From Sparassis latifolia (lineage: Eukaryota > Basidiomycota > Agaricomycetes > Polyporales > Sparassidaceae): a stretch of 64,000 nucleotides of DNA. Positions 11,381 to 24,100 of this stretch are shown piece by piece. Each line of letters opens with the position of its first letter. Positions within the stretch are counted from its first letter, which is position 1. The notes below the pieces were generated by a model that made no database searches, was not told the DNA's origin, and was given only the letters and a program-made list of their open reading frames with translations. The position numbers and the translations under genes are program-made. The DNA is taken from the NCBI GenBank assembly GCA_018466975.1, contig CM031559.1:1612001-1676000 (forward strand), written 5' to 3'.

Positions 11381-12065
11381 ACGATTATCAGTGCAAGACT
11401 TAGCCAAATCTCAAGTCTCCTCCAGCCTCAAGCCCTTTGCTCCCCAAGCTTGCACCTCAAGCATTAAGCCTCATCTCCCCGACTTTCTGCCCTCCCTCCT
11501 CAAGCACCGTGGTGCTCTGATGGTCATACAGCCATTGTGAGACCTCGGTATGTGTCTGCTTCTGCTGGTATTACCAGCGGTTGAGTGGATGTAGAGATAT
11601 CGACAACGTAGGGTATCACTGACTCTGGCAGGTGAGTTTTTTTCTTCTTCCTCGTTGTCTCAACCTTTAATATCATCCCGTTCACTTACACTATGCGTTC
11701 AAAAGTTTGTGAGGCCGTTGTTGTGCCCAAATTCACTTTGGTGAGTGGTTTGCTGTTCCCTTCGCAGATTATATTTCTTATCCCAAGTTGTCCTGCAGTG
11801 GCTCATCTTGGGATGTACCGGATATCCCTCCGGGATGTGTCAGGCTGCAGGGCAAATTGTTAGATTGGTTCCGATAGATCTTAGGCTCGTAGTATGTACT
11901 TTTCTGTAGCTACTTGATCACCCCAACTTGGGACTTCTGTGGCGGGCAATCCACAAGCTGAGAGATCTGGGCGAGGCATTGCGAACCAAGTCGAATATTT
12001 CGGGGCCTCGCGACTGGACCGGACACAATGAGCCTCAGTCTCTTTGCACTGTCAGGTAAGTTGTT
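11381..12065. promoter_or_regulatory. Divergent intergenic region between accessory gene and KDZ gene
   Basis: About 0.7 kb without a convincing long frame between the minus-strand accessory gene and the plus-strand CxC2-KDZ gene. A bidirectional promoter is inferred from the head-to-head layout only; no specific promoter elements were identified. A short ATGCGTTCAAAAGTTTGTG frame at 11,693 followed by GGTGAGT could be an upstream exon of the KDZ gene. Confidence 0.35.
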
Positions 12066-12606
12066 GTGTCTTCTCGAGAAACGCGTCTAACCTGCATGGT
12101 TAATAGTCGTTCAACGATGCATCGACCGATGGCTAAAGCAAAAGGAATTACTTTCCAATCACCTCGGTGCAAGGTAGCCCTTGTCTCCAAGAAGATGGGA
12201 CTCGACAGTGACGGCCGCCATTTCCTGTCCAGCACTGGCATTGTATTTGACTCTGGGACTCCACCCAAAAAGCGCAAGCTTTTATCGATTGATGATGAGT
12301 CGCTCCCCGAGTGGGGCCCTCATCGGCACTGACTGATGGTCCCGATGTCGCGATGAATGACATTGCTTCTGCTGAGGCGGAAGCTATGGAGGATCATGTC
12401 AAGGTAAGTCGTATATGTGCATGCTACTCCTTTGATTTCTTATGTGTACTACTGCAGAATGGTGTCTCCAGGGTGTTCATGGGATGGAAGCCCCATTTTC
12501 GTGATCTGCTCATGGTCCTTTTGGCCACAGAAGCTCATGCAAACATCCCCAGCCTCTGTGTGTATGGGGCACCCTCAGCGGCACGATGCCGAGACTGCTT
12601 CCAGTC
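12066..12606 (+). pseudogene. CxC2-type KDZ transposase (K1), N-terminal part
   Basis: Plus-strand N-terminal exons of a KDZ-superfamily transposase. The readable frame runs SRSTMHRPMAKAKGITFQ..., then PPKKRKLLSIDDESLPEWGP, then a GTAAGT...CTGCAG intron (about 12402-12456), then FMGWKPHFRDLLMVLLATEA and the start of the cysteine cluster (GAPSAARCRDCFQS). The PEW/LSIDDESL region and the C..CG..S...CRDC signature match the CxC2-like cluster found N-terminal to many fungal KDZ domains. The frame stops being coding at 12,614, where a 7-kb foldback element has inserted within the cysteine cluster. It resumes in the same frame after that element (ALCAEC), is broken again at 19,679, and continues from 21,118. 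Confidence 0.75.
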
Positions 12607-12719
12607 CGCTGCACACACCTTTCAGTCATGTTACCTGAACTGAACTCCCATTTACCCTGACATTGTCATGAACTGGACTGCCAGTGGACGTCGGCCCATC
12701 GGTTTGTGTAGAGAGCTGT

Positions 12720-13760
12720 CAGCGATGGGCCCATGGTGATGAAGGGAAGGCTGGAGTGATGGGCCCACCGCCATGGGGGTAGTTCTGAGCAATAGGCCCA
12801 CCGCCATAGGAGTACTTCTGAGCAGTGGGCCCATCGCCATAATGCTATTATTTAGCGATGGGCCCACCACCATAGAGGCACTTCTGAGCAGTGGGCCCAC
12901 CATCATAGGGGTACTTTTGAGCAGTGGGCCCACTGTCATAGATGTTATTCTGAGCAGTGGGCCCACCGCCATAGGGATACTTCTGAGCAGTGGGCCCACC
13001 GCCATAGGGATACTTCTGAGCAGTGGGCCCACTGCCATAGGTGATGTTCTGAGCAGTGGGCCCACCACCATAGGGGTACTTCTGAGCAGTGGACCCACCG
13101 CCAAGAGTGTAAGATGAAGGATGGGCCCACTGCCAAAGGTCAGAGGGTTGGCCATCGCCAGAGCATGTTACTGCCAGAAATGGGCCCATCGCCAAAGTAC
13201 CCTCAGTCAGGGCCTTAGTGCAAGCACCCATGGCATAGGTCATCACTAGAACATGTTTTCGCCAGCAATCAGCCCACTGCCAAAGGCCAGAGAGTTGGCC
13301 ATCGCCAGGGCATGTTTCTCCCAGCAATGGGCCCACCATCAGAGTAGTCAAAGGTCAGAGGGTTGGCCATCACCAAAGCATGTTGTCGCCATCAATGGGC
13401 CCACCGCTAGAGTATAATCAAGGAGCAGTGGGCCCATCACCATGAGTGTAAGATGAAGAATGGGCCCACTGCCAAAATTCAGAGTGTTGGCCATCATCAC
13501 AGCATGTTTCTCTAAGCAATGGGCCCACTGCCAAAGTATGATCAATGAGCAGTGGGCCCATCACCATGAGTGTAAGATGAAGAATGGGCTCACCACCAAA
13601 GGTCAGAGGGTTGGCCATCACCAGAGCATGTTATCGCCACCAATAGGCCTATAGCCAGAGTACAATAGCTGAGCAGTGGGCCCATCTCCAAGAGTATCAG
13701 ATGAAAGATGGGCCTACTGCCACTGGGCTCACTGACATGGTGTTATTAGTCAGTAATTGG
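12720..13760. repeat. 33-bp minisatellite array, left arm of element D
   Basis: Tandem units of 33 bp with core GAGCAGTGGGCCCACCGCCA and a variable ATAGGGRTACTTCT remainder, regular from about 12,770 to 13,110. They degrade into a longer irregular array with the same GGGCCCA core up to 13,760. The core palindrome GGGCCC recurs dozens of times. The inverted array is in the right arm at 17,930-19,540. Because 33 is divisible by three, several frames stay open (repeating GPTAIGILLSS), which is not evidence of coding. Confidence 0.9.
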
Positions 13761-13859
13761 TTGACCATCATAATACTGGCAGTGCCTGGACTCAGCAAGA
13801 CACCTAATCGCTAACCTGACACTACATCTCTGGTGGAGTTTTTACAACATGGAGTCCTG

Positions 13860-15180
13860 CCTGAAACTTATTGTAGCTGTCGTATAGAGTGCAGTGCCAC
13901 CATTTTATGAGTTTCTGATATATGGTGAACCATGGCTTTACATTCTGGTGATGGCGAGACTCAATTTGCCAAAAGGTCACCAACCTAGCTCTCCTTCTTT
14001 GGCAAAGTTTGTTAAACTTGGAGGACTGTCTGAAACTTGTAGAAGAGAATTTATAAAGTGCAGTACTGCTATTTTAGACTTCCTGCATATATGGAGAGCC
14101 ATGGCTTTACATTCTTGTGATGGCGAGAGTCAACCAGTAAAAAACTCAGCAATCTGGCTCTCCTTTGGCGAAGTTTGTCAAACTTGGAGGTCTGTCTGAA
14201 ACTTGGAGAAGAGAATTTATAAATGCCATTTTATGAGTTCCTGATATATGGCGAGTCATGGTTTCCCATTCTGGTGATGGTGAGACTCAACTAGTAAAAA
14301 AGTCGCCAGCTTGGTTCTCCTTCTTTGGCGAAGTTTGTTAAACTTATAGCACTGTCTGAAACTTGTAGAAGAGGATTTATAATGTGCAGTGCCACCATTT
14401 TAGACTTCCTGGGTATATGGCGAGCTATAGCTTTACATTCTGGTGATGGCGAGACTCAATTTGCCAAAAAATCACCAACTTGGCTGTCCTTCTCTGGTGC
14501 AGTTTGTTAAACTTGGATGACTGTCTGAAACTTGTAGCAGAGGATTTCTAAAGTTAAATTCCATAATTTTATGAGTTCCTAGTATATAGTGAGCCATGGC
14601 TTTACATCCTGGTAATGGTGTGACTTAACTAGTAAAAAAGTCGCCAGCTTGGTTCTCCTTCTTTGGTGAAGTTTGTTAAACTTGGAGGACTGTCTGATAC
14701 TTGTAGTAGGGGATTTATAAAGTGAAGTGCCACCATTCTATGAGTTCCTGGTATATGGCGAGCCATGGCCTCACATTCTGGTGAAGATGAGACTCAACCA
14801 GTAAAAAACTCAGCAATTTGGCTCTCCTTCTCTGACAAAGTTCACAAAACTTGGAGCACTATCTGGAATTCATAGTAGTTGGTATATAAAGTAAAGCACC
14901 ACCATTTCATGAGTTTCTGATAGACGTTGAGCCATGGCTTCACATCCTGAGGATGGCTAGACTTAATCTGGTGATTCTCCACTAACCTGGCAGTCCTTCT
15001 CTGGTAAAGTTAATTCAACTTGAAGCACTGTCTGGAATTGATAACAGCTGTTATATAAAGTGAAGGGCCACCATGCTATGAGTTCCTGATTGATGGCCAG
15101 CCATGGTTTCACATATAAAAATGCTAAATGACTAGCTGCTTCTGTAATAAAGTCTGTATGCAATGGAGTATTATCTGAAA
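13860..15180. repeat. Tandem repeat of about 165 bp, left arm of element D
   Basis: About eight diverged tandem units of roughly 160-168 bp. Landmarks per unit are GACTGTCTGAAACTTGTAG, GATTTATAAAGTG, CCATTTTATGAGTTCCTG, GAGCCATGGCTTTACATT and GGCGAAGTTTGTTAAACTTG. The same units occur inverted at about 16,360-17,870. Non-coding. Confidence 0.88.
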
Positions 15181-16359
15181 CTTATGGCCAAAGTTATATA
15201 CTGTGGAGTATGAACTGCAACTTGGAGTAGCAATATCATATTGTGACTTAACAGCTATTAATTCTCAATAACAATTAAGTGTAATTCTTTGGAGAGAGCT
15301 ACACTTAAGTTTATGAAGTGTGTTTTGCTTTTCATATAAGTAAATGCCAGACATTTGTTAGAAAATGACAGATGTATCTTTTTCAAGACAACATGTAGTC
15401 AACTGTAATGTTAAGTGATTGGCAAGCTTTACTTCTGAAAAAACAGCAAAGTTCACTTCCAAAGAGTTAGCAATATTTCACTCTGAGCTCTATAGACTTC
15501 TTATAAGTGTGTCAAGAATCTATCTAGCTCTGATATAAGGTCTATGTAATCACCATCCTTTAATGTAGATAGAAAAATGTATTGAAGAAGAATCTCAAAT
15601 ATATAGAAAAAAACACATATAGGAGCCATTATGTTCATGTAGATGTGTGTGCACTCGGAGACTAAAAAGGAAAGTGTGATTCCTTGACCAGTTCAGCAAG
15701 TCACGTGAAGTTCATTAAAGATAGACAATATTGAATTCTTCACATAACACTAAGTGATTACAATCAAAACTAACCACAACATCATATTTTGCATATAAAG
15801 TGTTGTACTTTATTACACATAGTATCATGCAGAGAAATGGTAAGTTGTACGCTGAACTTCTCAAAGTGTTCACAGATCATTAGAATGGCTGTGTGTATCT
15901 TGCTAAACTTCAAGAAGTAATGCAAGGCTTTTAATTGAGAGCATACAACTGCTGTTGTAAGATTTAGTCACTCTTCCATATTATACATATATAAGATTAT
16001 CACAGCCAGTTAGCATGCTAACTTGTGAGTGTATTTAGGATGATTAGATGTGGCTCAAAACCAACTACGAAGTCATACAGCACTGGCATTGAACAGTAAT
16101 GCAACTGCTGCTCTAAGTTTTGAAAGGCTTAGATACTTCACTTTATAATAAATAGCAGATTGTCAGCATTGAATCTCAGTGCATCCACACTTTGCCAAAA
16201 TGTACAAACACAGCCTGACATCAGCCAGAAGTCCATATAAAAGGACATCACAGTATATAGCTACTGCTACAACTTATAGTTAGTACTTTATATCATATGA
16301 AATTCATCAGTGTATGTGAAAAAAGAAGTATCAGATTGCCAGTTACATTTTCCCTGTGG
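15181..16359. other. AT-rich central spacer of element D
   Basis: Unique, AT-rich sequence between the inverted arms. No long reading frame, no RNA gene and no recognisable motif was seen. It would form the loop if the arms paired. Confidence 0.6.
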
Positions 16360-17870
16360 CTCACCATCTATAAGGAACTCACGAAATGCTGGCACCACTT
16401 GATATAACATTTACTTCAATTTTTAAACAGTGCTTTAAGTTAGACAACCTTTATCAGAGAACAAGTGCCAGATTGGTCATTCTTTTCCTGGTTAAGTCTA
16501 GCTATTATCAGGATATGAAGCTATAGCTCACCATTAATCAGGAACTCAGAAAGTGATGGCACTTCACATTATGAAATGTCTACTATAAATTCCAGACAGT
16601 GCTTCAAGTTTACCTAACTTCATCAGAGAAGAAGAGCCAGGTTAGCAATATGTTTATCGGTTGAGTCTAGCCATTATCAGGATATTAAGCCATAGTTCCC
16701 ATCTACAAGAAACTCAAACAATGATGGTGCTTCACTTGATGCTGCAGCTACTATCAATCCCAGACAGTCCTCCAAGTTTGACAAACTTTACTACAGAAGA
16801 AGAGTCAGATTGCTGAGTTTTTTACTGGTTGAGTCTCACCTTCACCAGAATGTGAGGCCATGGCTCGCCATATACCAGGAACTCATAGAATGGTGGCACT
16901 TCACTTTATAAATCCCCTACTACAAGTATCAGACAGTCCTCCAAGTTTAACAAACTTCACCAAAGAAGGAGAGCTAGGTTGGCGAGTTTTTTACTAGTTG
17001 AGTCACACCATCACCAGAATGTAAAGCCATGGCTCGCCATATACTAGGAACTCATAGAATGGCAGCACTGCACTTTATAAATCCTCTTCTACAAATTTCA
17101 GACAGTTCTCCAAGTTTAATAAACTTCGCCAGAGAAGGACAGCCAGGTTGGCGACTTTTTGCAAATTGCTCGCCAAATTAAAGAGTCTCATATACTAGAA
17201 ACCATAAAATGGCGGCACCATAAGTCCTCTTCTACAAATTTCAGTAAAGCCATTCTCTAAGGCTCGTCATATACTAGAAACTCAGAGAAGGACAGCCAGG
17301 TAAAATGGCGGCATTTTTGGCACTTTATAAGTCCTCTTCTACAAATTTCAGACAGTTCTCTAAGTTTAATAAACTTCGCCAGAGAAGGACAGCCAGGTTG
17401 GCGACTTTTTGGCAAATTAAGTCTCGCCATCACCAGGATGTAAAGCCATGGCTTACCATATACTAGGAACTCATAAAATGATGGAATTTAACTTTATAAG
17501 TCCTCTTCCACAAGTTTCAGACAGTTCTTCAAGTTTAACAAACTTTACCAAAGAAGGAGAGCCAGGTTGGCGAGTTTTTTACTAGTTAAGTCACACCATC
17601 ACCAGGATGTAAAGCCATGGCTCGCCATATGCTAGGAACTTATAAAATGATGGAATTTAACTTTATAAATCCTCTGCTACAAGTTTCAAATAGTCCTCCA
17701 AGTTTAACACACTTCGCCAGAGAAGGACAGCCAGGTTGGCGACTTTTTGGCAGCTTGAGTCTCGCCATCACTAGAATGTAAAGCCATGGTTCACCATATA
17801 TCAGAAACTCATAAAATGGTGGCACTGCACTCTATACGACAGCTACAATAAGTTTCAGGCAGGACTCCAT
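16360..17870. repeat. Tandem repeat of about 165 bp, right arm of element D (inverted)
   Basis: Inverted counterpart of the left-arm repeat. Units read CTCGCCATATACTAGGAACT, CACTTTATAAATCCTC, TACAAGTTTCAGACAGTCCT and AACTTCGCCAGAGAAGGA. Around 17,175-17,330 one unit is scrambled, with partial fragments repeated in the wrong order, suggesting slippage or template switching. Confidence 0.87.
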
Positions 17871-17929
17871 GTTGTAAAAACTCCACTAGAGATGTAGTGT
17901 CAGGTTAGCGATTAGGTGTCTTGCTGAGT

Positions 17930-19540
17930 CCAGGCACTGCCAGCATTATAATGGTGAATCAATCACTGACTAATAACACCATGTTGGTGAGCCCACTGCT
18001 CAGAGGTACCCCTATGACGGTCAGCCCATCACTAAATAATAGCATTATGGTGATGGGCCCACTGCTCAGAAGTACCCCTATGGCAGTGGGCCCACTGCTC
18101 AGAATAACACCCATTGCTCAGAACACTACCTATGGCGGTGGGCTGATGGCTGTATAGTAGCCCCGAGATGGTCAGCCGATAGCTCAGAACTTACCCCCTG
18201 GCAGTCGGCCGATCGCTCAGAACTTACCCCCTGGCAGTCGGCCGATCGCTCAGAACTTACCCCCTGGCAGTCGGCCGATTGCTCAGTACTATCACGGTGG
18301 CGGTGGGCCGATGGCTGTATAATAGCATCATGGCGGTGGGCCGATCGCTCAGAAATATACCTATGGCAGTGGGCCGATCGCTCAGAACACTACCTATGGT
18401 GGTCGGCCGATGACTGTATAATAGCCCCAGTGGTGATGGGCCGATCACTCAGAACACTACCTATGGTGGTCGGCCGATGACTGTATAATAGCCCCAGTGG
18501 TGATGGGCCCATCGCTCAGAACACTACCTATGGCGGTCAGCCGATGGCTGTATAATAGCCCCAGTGGTGGTGGGCTCATCGCCCAGAACACTACCTATGG
18601 CGGTGGGCCCATCGCTCAGAGCACTACCTATGGCGGTGGGCCCATCGCCCAGAACACTACCTATGGCAGTGGGCCGATCGCTCAGAACACTACCTATGGT
18701 GGTCGGCCGATGGCTGTATAATAGCCCCAGTGGTGATGGGCCCATCGCTCAGAACACTACCTATGGCGGTCGGCCGATGGCTGTATAATAGCCCCAGTGG
18801 TGGTGGGCTCATTGTCCAGAACACTACCTATGGCGGTGGGCCCATCGCTCAGAGCACTACCTATGGCGGTCGGCCGATGGCTGTATAATAGCCCCAGTGG
18901 TGGTGGGCCCATCGCTCAGAGCACTACCTATGGCGGTGGGCCCATCGCTCAGAACACTACCTATGACAGTCGGCCGATGGCCGTATAATAGCCCCAGTGG
19001 TGATGGGCCCATCACCCAGAACACTACCTATGACAGTCGGCCGATGGCTGTATAATAGCCCCAGTGGTGATGGGCCCATCACCCAGAACACTACCTATGG
19101 CGGTGGGCCCATCGCTCAGAGCACTACCTATGGCGGTGGGCCCATCGCTCAGAACACTACCTATGGCGGTGGGCCCATCGCTCAGAACACTACCTATGGC
19201 GGTCGGCCGATGGCTGTATAATAGCCCCAGTGGTGGTGGGCCCATCGCTCAGAGCACTACCTATGGCGGTCGGCCGATGGCTGTATAATAGCCCCAGTGG
19301 CGGTGGGCCCATCACCCAGAAATATACCTATGACGGTGGGCCCATCACTCAGAACACTACCTATGACGGTGGGCCCATCGCTCAGAACACTACCTATGGC
19401 AGTGGGCCCATCGCTCAGAACACTACCTATGGCAGTGGGCCCATGCCTATATAATAGTAGCACCATGGCGGTGGGCCGATCGCTCAGAAATACTCCTATG
19501 GCAGTGGGCCGATCGCTCCAGCATTTCCTTTCTCGCCATG
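17930..19540. repeat. 33-bp minisatellite array, right arm of element D (inverted)
   Basis: Long array of 33-bp units with cores CCTATGGCGGTGGGCCCATC and GCTCAGAACACTA, punctuated by a recurring variant module in which GGTCGGCCGATGGCTGTATA is followed by ATAGCCCCAGTGG. The higher-order pattern (several simple units, then one variant module) repeats about ten times between 18,390 and 19,310. Inverted relative to 12,720-13,760 and considerably longer than that arm. Confidence 0.9.
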
Positions 19541-19665
19541 AGCTGATCGCTTACAACTCCTTACACAGACCGATGGGCCGTCGTCCGCTGGCTGTCCAGT
19601 TCATGACAATGTCAGGGTAAATGGAAGTCCAGTTCACAAACATGACTGAATGGGCTGCGCTGCAC

Positions 19666-19678
19666 TCTGTGCGGAGTG
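19666..19678 (+). pseudogene. CxC2-type KDZ transposase (K1), 13-bp exon remnant between two insertions
   Basis: TCTGTGCGGAGTG together with the flanking duplications encodes the LCAECI part of the cysteine cluster. It is the only host-gene sequence left between element D and the 1.4-kb foldback MITE, and it shows that the two elements inserted about 15 codons or fewer apart in the same exon. Confidence 0.7.
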
Positions 19679-19685
19679 TATCGTG

Positions 19686-21110
19686 CACTTCAGGGTACCC
19701 TTTATCCCTAGCTCTTAGCAACAAGATCTTCTATAGTATGTCATAGCTAAGAGCTTCTTAAGTGTCAGACTGACCATGGTACCTATTATGTCCCAGGGCA
19801 TTCTGTGGCATTGCCCAGGGCATAGATAGGGTAGTGGCTGGGCATATGGGATGATTATTATGTGGGATATCCTACTAGGCTAGGACATTAATTGTTTATC
19901 CCAGTATTACTGGTTGTCCCATGGTGTCAGGGGTACATAAGGATGTCCCACTGTTAGCAGAAGATGTATTTTTAAGCTGTTGTATATTTGTTGTTTCATA
20001 TTTTCATCTACTGCCATACTGTATAAACCTTAATTACATAGTACAATAAACCAGTGCTTTACTGATACTTCAAATGAGATGGGAGATCCACAAATAGTGG
20101 GATATCCCATACTAAGTTTTATATTCACCTGCAGTGTTATAATACTAATTACTATTAGTGGTATGTATAACATGTTCATTAGATCAAATAACAACTATAA
20201 CAGGCCAAACAACAGTTCTTATTTTCCAAAGTAATTGTATCTTTTCTGATGCAATGTTCAAATTGACGTGATGTCACCTTTAGTATATTGCATCCAACCT
20301 GAATATTCTATAACTTTCATTAATAACCAGAAGAAACACAGTAACTTAGTCTACTTATACACTAGCAAATAAGAGACACCTTAGTTAAGTCTGCTACTAT
20401 AGAATGTACCTGAATAAAGCAAGGAAGACATTTGACCTAAGATTGCAGTAAAGTTGCATTCACAAACACATACCCAATGACTTCTTATACTCTGGGACAT
20501 TATGCTATAGGATGGGATATCTCATTTAAGAACCTGTTACTCTCCAATCTTAATAATACAATGACTAGTATAGGTCTTTAGGTAATTATAGTAGTCTAAC
20601 AGATATATTCAAACAAATAATAGCCTGAATAGCTGTCAGCATACAAATAAATCACATTTTAGGATGTCCTTAAAATGGGATGTCCTTAAAATGGGATATC
20701 CTTAAAATGGAATGTCCCATTTTTATATAAAGTGTTAATAAAGCACTGATTTACCGCACTATGTAATTATATTTTATATAATATGGCAGTAGATGAAAAG
20801 ATAAAACAACAAATATACAGCCTAAAATACATCTTCTGCTAACAGTGGGACATCCTTATGTACCCCTGACACCATGGGACAACCAGTAATACTGGGATAA
20901 ACAATTAATGTCCTAGCCTAGTAGGATATCCCACATAATAATCATCCCATATGCCCAGCCACTACCCTATCTATGCCCTGGGCAATGCCACAGAATGCCC
21001 TGGGACATAATAGGTACCATGGTCAGTCTGACACTTAAGAAGCTCTTAGCTATGACATACTATAGAAGATCTTGTTGCTAAGAGCTAGGGATAAAGGGTA
21101 CCCTGAAGTG
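19686..21110. mobile_element. 1,425-bp foldback MITE (C family)
   Basis: Ends CACTTCAGGGTACCCTTTAT and the inverse ...AAAGGGTACCCTGAAGTG, flanked by TATCGTG at 19679-19685 and 21111-21117 (7 bp, or 8 if the terminal G is shared). Inverted arms of about 380 bp flank an AT-rich centre. A subterminal inverted repeat AGCTCTTAGC / GCTAAGAGCT lies at 19710-19755. GGGATATCCCA, GGGACATCC and GTCCCAT motifs are repeated in both arms. No coding capacity. It interrupts the CxC2 cysteine cluster of the K1 transposase; joining across one duplication keeps the frame. Arms closely resemble those of the MITE at 55160-56595. Confidence 0.9.
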
Positions 21111-21117
21111 TATCGTG

Positions 21118-24100
21118 AACGATCATCGCCACGATCCTTTCCACTGGATCGATGTTTGGAACGGCGAGTTCTTCGATAAAGTCGATTTGTCGACACTGGG
21201 ATACAGGCTGTGCCTAGGGCATTACGGAGCATGCTGCCCCTATGTGGTGGACTATGTCTCCCCATCCAAATTGGTCGTTACTCGCACGAATGGGGTCCAC
21301 GAAGTCAGGACGCACTGGTGCCATTGCCTCGGTGCACCAGGTCGCATTTTTCAAATGTTGCATGCTGGGTTGTTCCCAGCGACGTTGGATCACCCGGAAA
21401 GTGCATTCACTGTGCCGCTCCTGAAAGAGTGGCACATGCACATGTTGACGTCGAAGAAGGGGGCGTACAATTACATCTATGCCCTTAGAAGACTGTCGAA
21501 CAATTCAGCACCACAGACGGTAAAGGTAAGCATTTTTGTCGCCGGTGCTGCGATGAGGATCACTGACACTCGTCAGAATCGATACAGGGAGTTTAATATT
21601 ATCAGTCAAATTTGGCATCATCTCACAATGATGAAGCATGCGGGCAACTTCCATGGTTTGGTACTTCCAAATCACGATCCTCAATCCCTCATGGTACTCT
21701 GTTTTACCTGCCCGTGCATGAATATGCCCCGAGATTGGAAGGACACTCCCGCTTCGCTCGCGTAAGTGTTTACTCATTCTATACTCTCTTTCCTAGCATT
21801 CAGCTGTCTCTAGATATATACACACATGTGAGCTTGGCGGTGATGGGAATCACGGCTTGCAAAAAAAGCGAAAGCACGATGACCCGAACAATGTCAGCCT
21901 GGGATTAGGACAGGGGTACTTCGTACATCCAGACAAAATGACACGGTATATGGAGTCTATCGAGGCAGAGCCTGCAGTGTGTCAGCCTGTGTGTTCAATG
22001 GTGCGATCCCTCACTGGGAAGACAGCCGGAAACATGTAGTGGGTTCAAAGTGGCGCGGGCACAGTGCCCGGGGAAATTTCGCAACCTCGAAGTCAGTGGC
22101 GTGGTCGCTGTCATATGCATACGGCATGGCTGCTTCTGCCCAGGGGCGATGGTAGACCTACAGAAGGGAGAGAGGTACTTTCAACACCGCGCAGCATGTC
22201 ATCGCACTCACCCACAACTTTAGGTTTGGCCACATGGACTTTGCCCTCACCGGTGCTCTGACTAGCCTGGACGAACTGCTGCATATTATATTTACTTATG
22301 ACATCACCTGCATCTACAAGGTCAACATATTCAAGCAGTTTGGGGCACGGTTCCTGCATCTCATACCCCTGGTCAATCGGATCCAGATGCTATTATCCAA
22401 ATTGCACATGCTCACCCACAACGAAGTTTGCCAAGTCTTGTATGCACTGTGTTACACGTGGGGCATCAGACTCACACATGGAGAGAGTGTCAAGCATCTG
22501 TGGGCTGAGCACAATCAGGCCAGACTCAGTATGCATGAGATGGGAGCGGGCCATCATCACGACGCTCTGAATGACATCCACAACTATTGGAACTGGCAGA
22601 AAGTGGAGAATGTTGGTGCGTTCTCCCAGTTGTAGCTCACAGAATCATGCTAACGCTGTGTAACAGGGACTTTTCTCACACGCAAACTCGGCGAGGGTTT
22701 CAAGGGGCAGGAATGCAAGGCTCAGCTGTACGACACTTTGACCGAAGTTGCTGGCTCGGAGAAAGTTGCGAGGTGGGAGGCCATGGATGTGAACCCCAAG
22801 CAGAAAGGAAAACAAGTAGAGAGCATCTACACATTGAACGATGCAAAAAGTATGTGCACACATCCATATTTTGTGCTAAACTCTCACCATTTCAGTTCCG
22901 AGTGCCGGTCGCGCATATCAAGAGTTAGCTAAGATTGAGGTGCAGCCTGAGGAACACCAGATGGATCTCACGGTGAGCAAGGCCCCATTGGGTGCTGCGC
23001 AGTTCCTGAAAACTGCTCTGCAGCTGGAACAGAGGCAGTACATGTCTCTCCATCTCTCCATTCCAATGATCTTACATCTGCACAGGCTGGTGTTGCAGGC
23101 ACAGTTGGGAAGGCACAATGATGGTGACGATATATCTGCCGCCGAGTCCACGAGCCTGAAATCTGAACGCTGTGGCTTGTGACGTGACTTGGACAAGTGG
23201 CATTGACAGCAAGTGACCTTCATGCTGAAAGTTGAACTGCCGGATGCAGAGGAGGTTGAGGATGATGAGGATGACGAAATGCATGGCCGGCCAGAATCGG
23301 AAGCCCTGGCCCTTCCTTCTGACTTCAGCAGCGGTGAGCGCAAGACATTCGTGTTGGAGATTCTGGCGAGTTTCGAGAAACACATTCGGATTGGGCTGGC
23401 ACATGATCTCCTCAGCGCCATCAAGAAATCACTATGACATCAAGGTGCATTCCTCAGTGACAAGACTAAGCATGCGCGGGGCAGAAGGACAACACGCGAG
23501 CATAGAAGATGATTCAGAATGCGGCTGAACATAGCCGGAGTCTCGCGCGACGATATAACCACAACTGACAACAGTTAATCAAGCTCAGGATCGACAATGA
23601 TGACAACACCCTCCGTGCGATCGATCTCAAGAAAGACTTGACCATTAAAAATCTACAGGTAGCTCACTCCCTCGGAGATAGCAAGGAGGTGTGCACATGG
23701 TTTTGGAATGTCGCTCCACCGGGAACGATGGCGCAGGATGTCACTGCTTGGAGCAGTGAAGGTGAGTCAATTTTATTGAGGTGGTTAAGCAAACAAATAT
23801 ATTAATCATTTGCTTCACCTGCAGCGGAATGAGTGGAGTGGTTCCGCGCACGTGCCAACAAACACTGCCACGACAAAGAGGTCAACAAATTACATGAAGA
23901 GTTTCGACAGACGATACGTGCTTGGCGGCGCATGGATGGGGCATGGTGGAATGTAGGGGAGAAGGAAGGCATGGAGAGGGGGGCTCGGGCATATGCGATG
24001 AAAAAGGCAAGGATGTACGGAAGGAAGGCTGCAGAGTGCGAGGTGACTTTCAGCAAAGCAAGAAAGGATGTGGATGGGGAAAAGCTCGACTACAGTCAGG

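Larger units (their letters stand above)
12615..19657. mobile_element. 7,043-bp giant foldback element made of tandem repeats (element D)
   Basis: Flanked by an 8-bp duplication CGCTGCAC (12607-12614 and 19658-19665). The ends are inverted: TTCAGTCATGTT and CATTTACCCTGACATTGTC near the left, with their complements near the right (19,603-19,650). Inward, each arm carries first a 33-bp minisatellite and then tandem units of about 165 bp; the two arms are mirror images around an AT-rich centre at about 15.2-16.35 kb. No transposase or recognisable protein is encoded. Removing the element with one duplication copy rejoins the CxC2 frame of the host KDZ gene in frame (CRDCFQSAA to LCAECIVND). Superfamily unclear: 8-bp TSDs fit hAT or KDZ/Zisupton-type ends, but the terminal bases match neither clearly. 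Confidence 0.88.

Noticed and set aside
12652..13351. Open frames of 114-167 codons repeating GPTAIGILLSS and similar
   Set aside because: They arise from the 33-bp minisatellite, which is open on both strands; no start context or domain.
18390..19310. CRISPR-like array
   Set aside because: The spacing is regular but the 'spacers' are themselves repeats, the genome is eukaryotic and no cas genes are present.
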